DNA of 64,000 nucleotides from Triparma columacea (Eukaryota; Sar; Bolidophyceae; Parmales; Triparmaceae), in the NCBI GenBank assembly GCA_030267965.1, contig BRYA01000439.1, positions 18,716 to 82,715 of the forward strand, given 5' to 3'. The translations under genes were made by a program, and so were the position numbers. Shown here one piece after another: positions 10,659 to 20,718 of the stretch. Within the stretch, counting starts at the first letter, position 1, and the number at the start of each line of letters is the position of its first letter. Below the pieces are notes generated by a model. The model saw only the letters and a program-made list of their open reading frames with translations, searched no databases and had not been told where the DNA came from.

Positions 10659-12342
10659 ATGTCAGAATCAGCGGATGGCTGCAAAGGATTGAGCAATGTG
10701 ACATTCGCGGTGCTCAGCTCTGTCATAAGCTTGGCGATCGCGGGGGTGGGGTACATATTGGTGGGGATAAACGATAAATTGGTCAAGATTATGTCTGACC
10801 CGAGAAATAAAATAACCAGGCAGGAGGTGAGGGGGGAGTGGAGAGGGAAGGGGGGGAAGGGGGGGGCTGGGTTAGTGAGATGGTGCTACTTGTAGGGTAG
10901 GACCGTGCTGTTCACTACACAGGATTGTGCTCTACTCTTGATGCTCTCATGCTACCCCTGAGAGCGCTTGGCCTTGATCACGTGACCTCATCTCACCTCC
11001 ATTCCCACCTTCAGGCCGACCCCGTGAGCATAATGAGAGAGATTGGGGCTGCCCGCCCTGAGCAGGAGGTGAGAATATACAAGAAGTGAACGATCATCAA
11101 AAGGAGCGAAGCGACGATTTCAATGCACTGCAGAACTAACCTCCAACTCGTCGCTTTGCTCCTCACTCCTGACGCTCCCCGCAGTTTGGGTCCCGTGATT
11201 TGAGCGACCTAAAGGAGCGCGCGTTCAGCGCCAAGCCCGCCAGGAGGCTCAGCCTGAGCTTCAGCTTCAGGGAGCCAAAGAAGGACACGAAGGAGTACGA
11301 GTGGGAGATCAAGTGGAAGGAGATTAGGCTGGAAGAGAAGGTTGGCGAGGGAAGGTGAGGATGCATATATCACTTTCTCTAAAACCGACCGAACCGTAGC
11401 TCACTTCCCTCATCCCCCCCCCCCCTCCCGCAGCTTCGGGGAGGTATTCAAGGCGAACTGGTTGGGGACTACGGTCGCTGTAAAGACCATGCATAATTCT
11501 GACAGTAATGCTTTGAAGATGGACAAATTCCTCGGGGAGATTGCCCTCACCTCTACCCTGCACCACCCTAACATTGTGCTCTTCTACGGGGCCTGCGTTG
11601 AGATCCCCAACGTCTGTCTGGTGATGGAGTACCTCACCACGAACCTGTACGACCTACTCCACACCCGAAGCCAGCACCAGATACATTTCTTCATTCTCCA
11701 CAGGTTTGCTTGCGACGTGGCCAGGGGGATGAAGTACCTACACAGGAGGTGAGAATGGTCAAAACTGAAGATGGAAATGCGGAAATGACGTTTCCTCTAC
11801 TCTACTAATGCAACCGTTTCCGGTGACTTTTTTCGCTCCTCCCCCCCAGAGCCAAGATCATCCAGAGGGACCTCAAGTCAAGAAACGTTATGGTTGATAA
11901 CAACTTCAACGCGAAGATGTGCGACTTTGGCCTCAGCAGATACATCAAGACCGACAAGACAATGACCTTCTGCGGGACCCCCTACTGGACGGCCCCGGAG
12001 ATCATCAGGCAGGAGCCCTACACCGAAAAGGCTGACGTATACAGCTACGGGATTGTGCTCTGGGAGCTAATCACCGCGCAGGAACCCTACAGCGGAATGG
12101 AGAGCATGGAGGTGGCCTACGCCGCAGCAGAAAGGGGGCTGAGGCCTAGCATTCCCAGTGTTTGCCCCGAGGGTTACTCAGAGCTCATGCAGAGGTGCTG
12201 GAGCGACGAGCCGGACGAGAGGCCAGACTTCACCGAAGTCATGGTCATATTGTTTGAAATTAAGCGGTCTTTTGAGAACCTCATGACCCCCGCTATGAGA
12301 GCGTCGACTCGTAGGAAGAGTATCGAAGAGTATAGGGAGTAA
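10659..12342 (+). CDS. Membrane-anchored TKL/RAF-like protein kinase with QRD catalytic loop
   Basis: Five exons (10659..10826, 11015..11068, 11185..11354, 11434..11748, 11850..12342) encode 399 aa. An N-terminal transmembrane segment (about residues 13-37, NVTFAVLSSVISLAIAGVGY) precedes a short linker and a kinase domain from about residue 115. Visible motifs: glycine loop GEGSFGEVF (128-136), VAVK lysine K148, HPNIVLFYGAC, activation loop CDFGLSR (DFG 261-263), GTPYWTAPEI and ADVYSYGIVLWEL. The style is that of tyrosine-kinase-like/RAF-type Ser/Thr kinases. The catalytic loop reads IIQRDLKSRNVM: the His of HRD is Gln (Q241, codon CAG) while the catalytic Asp D243 is kept. Activity is therefore possible but the HRD-dependent spine and activation coupling would be altered. 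It is convergent with the receptor-like gene downstream. Confidence 0.9.
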
Positions 12343-12462
12343 GGAGGGGGACTATCGGATAATGGAGGAGATATTGTAATGTACGAGACAGTAATTTGTT
12401 TTCATTTTGGTTTGCGTTATTATCATATCATGCCCTCCCTTCGGGTATGCAAACCTCCTCCC

Positions 12463-15400
12463 TCAAACGTTATTAACATCGCTCATATCATAAGCCCCCC
12501 CCACCCCCTTCTTCTTTTCGTCGAACATGGGATTTTCCGACATCCTCACGGTGTCGTCGTCGCTGTCGTCCTTCTCGGCATCCTCGCCCCCCCCCTTCGA
12601 GCCCCCCGAGTAGGACTTCCCGAAGCTCTTGACGCGGTCCCTCCCCTTTTCCCCGAAGCTCTTGACGCGGTCTCTGCCCTTCTCCCCGAAGCTCTTGACG
12701 CGGTCCCTGCCTTTCTCCATCAAATCTTTGGCCTTCACGACTCCCCTAGCGCCCTTGCTCTTGAGATACCTAAGCTTGGCAGCCGCAAACTCCTTGTTGA
12801 TGACCGTCTTGGTGACAAGCTCTCCATTTGCGTCCTCGCTGACTTCGATTTCTTTGGATTCCATCACCTCTCCGGCGGCTGCCTCGACTGCAGCGATGTT
12901 TTTCGCTTCATCACCTTTCAGGTTCATCACCTTTCCGGCGGCTGCCTCAATCGCAGCAATGCCGTCCTCGCCCTCTGCTTGCTTGAAGTCCCCATCTCCA
13001 ACGAGCAAGCCGACAACTTTGGCGACTCGCTCCTCGATGGTGGGCATGAGGTAGTTGAGCAGCTTCTTATTGGCGACGGCCTCGAGAGTGGCCGTTGGGA
13101 GCACCTTCAGGAGGGGAATTTCCTCCTTCAAGTTCTTAACGGCATTTGATCCAGCCTCGACGATTTCTGCCGAGATGATAGAGCAGATGGCAGGCGTGAG
13201 CTGGTCGATCAGCTTCCTCCAAAGTCTCATGTCAGAGGCAAAGGTGCGTTGATCAAACGGGGTCGACATGCGGCTACTCATATCCATGGACATGCGGTTG
13301 TCCATGTTTTCACCGAGGGTCTTTTGGAGCTCCTCGATGAAAGCCTCTGTCCCTTGCTCCATACACTCCAGGTTACTCATGCCAGTCCTCTTCGCCGCCA
13401 TTGCTGCGGTATAGAACTTGGTAGTCGGGGTTTTAAGCTTCGCTTGAAGCTTCCCCGGGAACTCTTTTAGGGCATCATCGCCAGCCTTCGCGACTGCATC
13501 AATGACCTGCTCTGCCTGTGTAGTAAAGATGTTCTCGGGGTGGCAACAAGAGATCCGCTCGTAGAGGCTCTGGACGGGGCCCCAACACGACCTGAACAAA
13601 GTACGCAACATACTGAAGGTGATAGTTGCCAACGTCGCGTCAGTCATCACCTTAATGGCGTTGGCGAAATCCACGGCACCGAGGTGAGCGAAGAAGGGCA
13701 TGAGAAGGGTGAGGAGCTGCATAAAGTATATGAAGAACTCGCTGAAGTTGCTTGACATCTTCTGGTAAGGCAGAAGGAACCCGAGACAAACCATCGACCC
13801 GATTGCAAGGGCGGCGCTCATGCCCGCCTGCACAGCGCCATTGTCGGCAGCCACGGTAAGGATGAAGATGAAAAGGATCTTCCTGAAGCAATCCAAAAAG
13901 AAGAAAGTGAAGCCCACAGCAGTCATCTTGGAGAACACGCTACTGAACGATGCAAAAAAGAGGGTCGTGACTCTGTTCGCAATCGTGTGGTTGTAATTCT
14001 TCCTGTCGAGGTCAAGGGACCACTACCAGTGAGGAGGAGGGAGGAGGTGTTAGGGGGATTTCGTGTGTGGAGTGGAGGAGCGAACAAAACCGTTCCTGCG
14101 ACTCGCTTCGCTCACCTTGCCGGTTCTGTTCTTCAGCTGGTAAACAGCCTCCATGTACCGTTCCTTGATGGACAAGTTGCTCTCCTTGGAGTTGGAGTCC
14201 TTGTACTTCACAAGTTCGATGTCCGAGGGCATGGCCTCCTCGCGCTGTTCCTTTGACATGCTTCTTAACCTCGAGTCCATGGCCATGGAGACGGTGCGAA
14301 TACGCTTGTTGGGATTCCAGCAGAACCAAGCGAAGAAGCCGAGGACGCCCAAGACAGCGATGATCTGAAGAGACGCCAAGAACTTCACAAAACCATGAAC
14401 TTCACCAGAGTTTATAGTAACCATGGCCGTCTGGACAATACCCTGGTAGTAACAGAAGAAGAGGAGGACCTCAGGGGCGGGAAAGAGAAGAGAGGCAGGG
14501 AGCCTGAACTTGGGGTTTTTGAAGTGGATTGCCAGCTTGCGAGTGACGAATCCAGCAAAGCGCAGGTGCAATTTCACTAACACGAGAGAGCCAACGAGAA
14601 TGAAGATGAAGTTTCCGAGCCACAACTCCTGCGATGCATGAGAAAAATATTAAATCTCGCGGTGTTAGAATGTATGGTATCACTCCGCCCATGTTCGCTC
14701 TATGCACATCTCACCTCAGCGCTCATATCCATGGAGAGGAGGAACTGCTCGTTGGCACTCAGCGTGACCCCGCTGCCGGGGATCGGCTCCTTGATCCTGG
14801 TCCCTATGCGGAAAGGTGGCCTAACTTGAAAGTTTAACCATGACATGCCCGACCCTATTCCTTTGAAGGAGAGCGTTTCGGCCACATCGGGGAGGGCCAA
14901 CTGCTGCCCCAGGGATGCGAACTGTACGACAAAGATCATACTGATAGGATCGCCCCCCCCAACGCCCCCCCCCCCCCCACCGGCGCCAACACCGGCGCCC
15001 GCCCCTCCACCCGTGACGGCTCCGCCAACACTCGCAGTGACAGCTGTGGCAGCAGCGACCGAGGCCGTCGTGGTGACGGCCTGGATGAGCGCAGGAACCC
15101 CAGTTGAAAGGCAGTACGTGGAACCCTCACCGCTGGCCTTCCCCGAGGGGCACTTGGTACAGGTCGCGTTGCTCGTGGCACCCACGACGTTGCTGTACGT
15201 ATTTTCCGGGCACTTGGTGCAATTCTGTTTGAACATCATGCCTAACTTGTCGTTGTAAGTTCCAGCGATGCAAGTGCGGCAAGAAGACTGAGCGGTCTGG
15301 TTGTTCCACTTCCCCTGCACAGTGAAGCGCAGGCAGCGGCGACGAGTGAAGTGGGGGCGAAGGTTAGTGGATGATAAGTTGAGGGGTTATGACATCCGCA

Positions 15401-16644
15401 GCTCGCTCTCACCTTTGCGCAAATCGTCTGAGCTGCCTGCCCCTCGCCACTATAGTAACTGCGGAAGCGAGGGTGTGGGTGCGTCGGGAGAGGGGTGAGT
15501 AAAGGTACAAGGAGCTGACCGCAGAGTATCCGCCAAACTCACCCCTTCTCGCAGTCCGTGCACTTTTCTTCCATCGTCGCAGCAATCGTAGGGCTATACT
15601 TTCCCGCAGTGCAGTTCTTGCAATCACCTACGGTTTCGGACTTCATGTGGATGTTGTACTTCCCCCCCTTGCATTTTGTGCACTCGGGAGATCGAGCCTT
15701 GGAGTTGTACTTCCCCTTGGCGCAGTCAGTGCAAGAGCTCGAAGCAGGGTCAGAATACATTCCCTTCCCACAGTCGACGCACGCCTGCGAAGAGTGCTAC
15801 GGTTAGAACTGCATGTGGGTCGGAAAACCCGCCCCCTCATTGTCGGCGCTACCCCAACGGCGTCCTAACGCCTTATGCCTTTATGCGTAACGCTGACATT
15901 GTTGTCGCTCAACTCCGGCACTTCTTATCACTCCTCCTCCCTCCTCACCTCTTCTCCTGTGGATCCTGTGTTTGGGTTGGCGGTTCCGCCAACACACTCA
16001 GTGCAGGAGGACTCGGACGGCGACTTTGTGTTCACGTTATACTTCCCGGTGCCGCAATTCATGCACGAGGCAGACCCAGCCAAGGAGTACTTTCCCTTCC
16101 CACAGTCCTTGCAGTCCTCCTCAGTCGTGGATCCAGTGTCGGGGTTGTAGGTCCCAGCGACGCATAAATTGCAGTAAGACACGGAGGGGGAGGCAGTTTG
16201 GGAGTTGTACCTCCCGGAGTCGCATTCCGTGCACACGCTTGACCCAGCCATTGCGTACTTTCCCTCTGTGCAATCCTGGCAGGTGGCAGAGCTCGTCGCC
16301 ATCCTGGCAGCACTGGCCTTCCCCGCGTCGCAAAGCGCGCAAGACGACTGGCCAGCAGTCGAGTACTTACCAGAGGGGCACTCCAATCGAGGCGCCGACT
16401 CCTCGTTGTCGACTCCGTTGGTACCCCAGCAATCACAATTAGTGCAATCGTTGTACCCCGGGCAGTAGTAACCGGCCTCGCAGGTTCTGAATTGATTAAT
16501 CAACGTCACCTCACCGTAGCAGTACGTTCCTTCGCCTTTGAGGTTGCGTGCGGTTGGTGGGATGGGAAAATTTTCAGCAGAGGAAGAGGGGCACGAGAAG
16601 AGGAGGAGGAGGAGGAGGAGGGAGAAGAGGAGGGGGGGGGTCAT
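12463..16644 (-). CDS. Large polytopic receptor-like protein with ephrin-receptor-like Cys repeats
   Basis: Six exons, complement(15949..16644, 15543..15784, 15413..15458, 14715..15314, 14116..14628, 12463..14022), encode 1218 aa; the third exon is only 46 nt. A signal peptide (MTPPLLFSLLLLLLLFSC) leads into about 400 residues of tandem GCC2/GCC3 (ephrin-receptor-like) repeats of the form G-K-Y-x-x-x-x-x-x-x-x-C-x-x-C. A Gly/Ala/Val spacer follows, then at least six hydrophobic segments (for example LGNFIFILVGSLVLVKL, IIAVLGVLGFFAWFC, FTFFFLDCFRKILFIFI, FSEFFIYFMQLLTLLM). The long cytoplasmic tail contains two AAIEAAAG/AAVEAAAG repeats and three to four copies of GRDRVKSFGEK. The architecture suggests a surface sensor or channel-like receptor; the ligand is unknown. 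Splice phases are consistent throughout, including the acceptor at 14023 that keeps the last exon in frame. Confidence 0.85.
12614..12722 (-). repeat. 33-nt in-gene tandem repeat (GRDRVKSFGEK)
   Basis: Three near-identical 33-nt units in the tail of the receptor-like gene encode GRDRVKSFGEK, with a fourth partial copy (KDLMEKG) upstream. The repeat is in frame, basic and Ser-containing, so it could be a phosphorylation or lipid-binding patch. Confidence 0.85.
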
Positions 16645-17282
16645 GGCTGAGATGGTTTGGAAGAGAGGTGGGCGATGTCCCGGGGGGGGTGAGAAAATAC
16701 ACAGGAGTGGTTGTATTCGTAATGACGATGGCGTTCGTGTATGCGCCGGTACTGAGGCAGAAGGCCAGGGTTGTCGAGCGAGATTTCAATTTTATTCATG
16801 GCTGGTGGGTTAAATCATTCAACCTTTTGACAACCGATATCATGTAAGGAAAGGATGCAAAATCTTGCCTTTCGAACGACACTTGGGACAAACACACTGA
16901 CACTACGCCAGGTTGATGTTCGTAGTATATATTGCGTGCGATGATGACAATTTTTCGAACCCACAAACTGGAGAAAACTCACTGTTCCTTTTGCGAAAGG
17001 GAGAAAGATATTCAGATGATCTTTTGGGCCCAATCCCAACCCCACAGGAAAGGCCAAGTCCAGATGTGCTTCATTTTTGAATGTTCTCGCATAAATATCC
17101 GCAATGAGTTCCCCCCCCCCCCAAGACGCCGAAGAAGTCGTTAAATCGCGTGCAGAGCCATCATCGTATATTTTTTAAGTAACTTTACAAAAATTCTTTA
17201 CCCCAAATGCCGTTGTTCAACCGTAATTAGACGGTATGTTTTTACTGCAAATTGATGATCATAAGTATGATAGGTGTTTTCT
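16645..17282. other. Intergenic region, no gene seen
   Basis: This 638-nt spacer lies upstream of the receptor-like gene and downstream of the SET gene. It has purine-rich sequence at 16570-16640 (the signal-peptide codons and their border) and a C10 run at 17109-17120. No convincing exon, tRNA or repeat is seen. Confidence 0.5.
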
Positions 17283-17756
17283 TTAGTCTTGTATTCGGCT
17301 CAAAAAGTTTTCGTCATCACTTGATTCACTCTCCTCCTCTACTTTACTCCGGGAACCCCCAACTTCCTCAAACCACAAGTTGGCGCCGTAATATATGCAT
17401 AGCTCCTCCCCAATCTTCACGTCTCTCCCCGCGAAGTACCTTATCACCATCCCCACCTTGTCCAATCTGTAGTCAACATTAGGAGGGTCCGAGTGATTGA
17501 AGATCGAACCGTAACCGAGGGCCAGAAGGCGATCGCCATCCTTGCAGTTGAAGAGGTAATGCTCTAGCACAGTGTGCTTGGCGTGGGAGTCGTAGGACGA
17601 CTTGGGCACGAGCAAGCAAGGAGCCTCGTGTATCAAGTCTCCCCGGGAAATTGGCGCCCTTGAAAACAACCCCCTTCCCCGGCCTTCTACGTCACGAATC
17701 ACGAATGTAAGGGGGGTGGGTGGGGGGTTCTCAGTGGGTGGGGGGCTGCTCGACAT
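17283..17756 (-). CDS. Small SET-domain protein
   Basis: Single exon, 157 aa. After a Pro-rich N-terminus comes a compact SET domain: EGRGRGLFSRAPISRGDLI (SET-I start), the cofactor motif GYGSIFNHSDPPNVDY (residues 81-96, equivalent to the NHS motif of lysine methyltransferases), and EELCIYYG (the E-L-x-x-x-Y motif, 117-124). There are no pre-SET or post-SET cysteines and the tail is acidic (EEESESSDDE). The short N-to-C spacing resembles small fungal and algal SET proteins. The substrate, histone or not, cannot be told. Confidence 0.88.
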   Translation of the reverse strand: MSSSPPPTENPPPTPLTFVIRDVEGRGRGLFSRAPISRGDLIHEAPCLLVPKSSYDSHAKHTVLEHYLFNCKDGDRLLALGYGSIFNHSDPPNVDYRLDKVGMVIRYFAGRDVKIGEELCIYYGANLWFEEVGGSRSKVEEESESSDDENFLSRIQD

Positions 17757-18537
17757 GGGGTGTTATTTGAGGTTTATCGGTCTGTTGTGAACAGGGATTG
17801 GAATGGTTGGATGGATTGAGATAGTAAGTACGGTGAAACTTTGATGTCGCGAAGACAGTTTTGGCTATGGGCGCTAACGACAGAGATTTTGATGTCTGGG
17901 AGGTGTACAGAAAGTTTTTAGCAAGGTCTGTATCAGTAAAATCGTGTCGCTTTTTATTTTGACAATGACGATGAGCTTATTACTTTCTGAATTTTATTTT
18001 AAATCATAATTAATCAATAAAATACTAAATTTTGCTTTTAAATAATATACAGATAAGATCTGCAGAAATTAGAAATAATTTTTGTATTTTTTTAATTATT
18101 TCAATCAGGCTCATCAGAATTTATTAAATTGATTAATATTCATATAAAACAAAAGGCGCAAGATCTAAGGAAATTTGTAAAAACATATACTTAAATGATT
18201 TTTACATAATGTGTTGTATACCTTGTTATTGATTGAGAAGATTTATATATGATTTATTTATGTCCCAAAAAAGTTTCAAATTTATGAACTTGAAGTTTAT
18301 TCCGATTTTTTTCGCAAATTTTTTTTCCACTCCGTAGCCTTCTAGATGATATTCAAATTCAGCTCTCGAGCGTGAAGCGTATGTTGGGCTGTAAGAAAAG
18401 TAGGTAGGATTGAATAAACAACGCATTTTATCTCAACCCTGCCCTGTGCCCCATCAACCAACCCACCGCAACCCTTGACGTTCATGCATTGGTATCCACG
18501 GTGGGGACGCGCTCTGGTGCGCTCCTGAGCTTCCTTG
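17757..18537. other. AT-rich intergenic island with one short open frame
   Basis: This 781-nt spacer is strikingly AT-rich from about 17930 to 18430, against GC-rich surroundings. On the minus strand 18226-18426 there is a 66-codon open frame with a compositionally protein-like N-terminal part (FNPTYFSYSPTYASRSRAEF), then Lys/Asn/Ile-rich residues. The composition suggests an insertion of organelle-derived DNA, but I cannot assign the frame to a known organelle gene. Confidence 0.45.
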
Positions 18538-20453
18538 TTAGCCCTGAATCAACCGATCGAATTCCTCCTTATTGATATTCAGTACATTTGCGTCAGCGGT
18601 GAGGATGAACTCGATTGCACTTCTAAGATTGCAGAAACAGTACCCTTGCTTGGTCATGAGGGTGTTCCTGTTCGTGTACGCCTCGATGTACTCGCAGTTG
18701 GAGATCAATCTGGGCACGTTAGCCTTGAGAACGACGAGGATGAAGACTGGGAGGAACTCGTCAGCTCCTGCTGCTGATCCGTTGCCGAACCTGAAGGCGC
18801 TGAAGATGAGGCTACAGCTCTTTGCGACTGCATTAATTTTATCCCCGGGCGCCCTGTAGTTATTGATCTTCTTGAGCTCGTCTTGGGCGAGGTCGAAGAC
18901 GGTTTCGTTGCATATCTCCTTCTTGACGTCGAGCATGTCAGGGGTGATGAAGCTAAGCTTTGCGCACCTCTCTTGCAGCTGCGGACGAGGTGGAGGTCAA
19001 TAATAAGATCGTATATATATATATATACCCCCCCCTCCTCGCCCTTTTCTTACCTCCTTGTCCCCCTTATCGTCAATGACCTCCTTGAAGGCCATGTCTG
19101 CAATCTTGGTCATGACGTACTTCTCCAGTCCATTCCTTGCCGATATAAGTCCAGGGTCTCCGATGTCCCTCCATGCTGGATGGGTCTCGAAGGTGCACTC
19201 CATATGATATCCAAAGCCTGCGCACCTGTCCTTGATCTCCCTGCTCCCGTAAAACTCGTAGTCGACGGTGCTCACACCCTTGACCATGGGCGGGGGTGGC
19301 GTACCGTCGCCGTTGGGGCCTAAGATGCTCCCCACGAACCTCCTAATGAAGTCGACGAGGTCGGCGCTGTCTGGGAGCATCAGCCTCTCCAAGAAGTCCT
19401 TGTAGCTCAGCTCGTACTTCTCTTTCCTTACTTGCTGTCTCGCCTCGTTAGCAAACAGCCCCCCCTGCTCCTCATCGCCGCCGAGGCCGTACTTATTGAG
19501 GCTGGAAGTTGCCACCTGCAATGAGCAACATGAGTCGCGAAAGGGTTGGGATAGTACGTGAGAATTCTGGCGGTGTCGAGGAAACAGGGTGTGTATGTGT
19601 ACTTTGCAAAAGTGTGCTATCGAAAGTATTTCGTCGCCTCGCTTCTTGTTCTCACCTGCTGCTCTTCCCCCGCTCCCCCTTCCCCCTCGTCCACCATCCC
19701 ACCAGAGGACGTCTTCTTCGTGAAGGAGTTAATCTGCTCGCTATTGTTTATCTGCTGTATGTATTTTCCTTGTGCGCCGTACTCGTACACGTCGTCGTCG
19801 TCATCGTCGTCGAAAAGAGTGCTCTGGTTGGGGGCCTTCTTCCTCCCAACGCCCTTAAAGATGTTCCCGTCGTCTTCTTCCCCGCCCTCGCCCCCCTCAC
19901 CCCCCTCTTCCTCATCTTCCACAAAGTCCGAGATCTGTAGGCTGGACGCCGACGTATTTAGTCCCATGACGCTCAGCCTGTCATTGAGTACCTTGTTGAA
20001 TCTATCAGTTGTACTGACCCCCCTCTTCCTGCCACCAGCCGCGGGGTCTTCCTTGGCGAGTGCCGCCGCGAGCTTTTTCTTGAGGTCCCTTATTTCAGCG
20101 TCCTTTTCCTTTAGCAACTCCAGGAGCTTCTTGTTTTCTTTCTGGAGTGCCCCAGGAGACGCCGCAAAAGAAGATGGGGGTGCCGGGGGGGTCTGAGAAA
20201 AGCTTTCAAGATTCGAAACATCCGAGTCGCCAACGATCGGAGATGAAGGAGGTACAGGAAGAGAAATAGTAGAAGCAGCAGGCTTTGCCACGGGGGGCTC
20301 GGGCTTGGTCACTGCTAATGAACTAGCTTCCTTGGGTGGAGATCTAGAGAGGGAGGAGCTTACAATGGGAGTCGGTGACGCATCATTATCGTAGTCCTGC
20401 GAGCGCTGACGGGCTCGGGCGAGTTTGGCTGCCAATTCACCCCCAGCAGGCAT
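18538..20453 (-). CDS. VPS9-domain protein (Rab5-family GEF)
   Basis: Three exons, complement(19656..20453, 19054..19515, 18538..18978), encode 566 aa. The N-terminal 260 residues are disordered (Pro/Ser-rich, then a coiled coil NKKLLELLKEKDAEIRDLKK and acidic runs such as DDDDDDD). Residues about 300-545 form a helical bundle plus VPS9 domain, recognised by AGADEFLPVFILVVLKANVP (catalytic Asp about D493) and MTKQGYCFCNLRSAIEFI (conserved Tyr about Y533). VPS9 proteins load GTP on Rab5/Rab21 GTPases on early endosomes. No ubiquitin-binding finger is seen, so it is not a straightforward Rabex-5. The second intron carries a (TA)n tract and a C-run (19012-19032). Confidence 0.9.
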
Positions 20454-20718
20454 CGTAACTGATTTGATGAAGAAGGGAAAAGTGATTACTAACTGGCTGA
20501 TGCACGTATCTAGGGAAGGAATTCTCAGACTAAGGAGTAAAGTACGTGAGTTTAGAGTGAAGCTTACGATAAAGGGTGATGTGAAGAAAAATTAAGAGTT
20601 TGTTCTTCAAACAAAACTCTGGGATGGAAAAGGTGAGGAGGAGGGGGCCGACTTGCTCATGCTCAATTCAATGTACCTAATACTGTGCGCCGTTTTCTCG
20701 CGTAAACAAACCACACTT

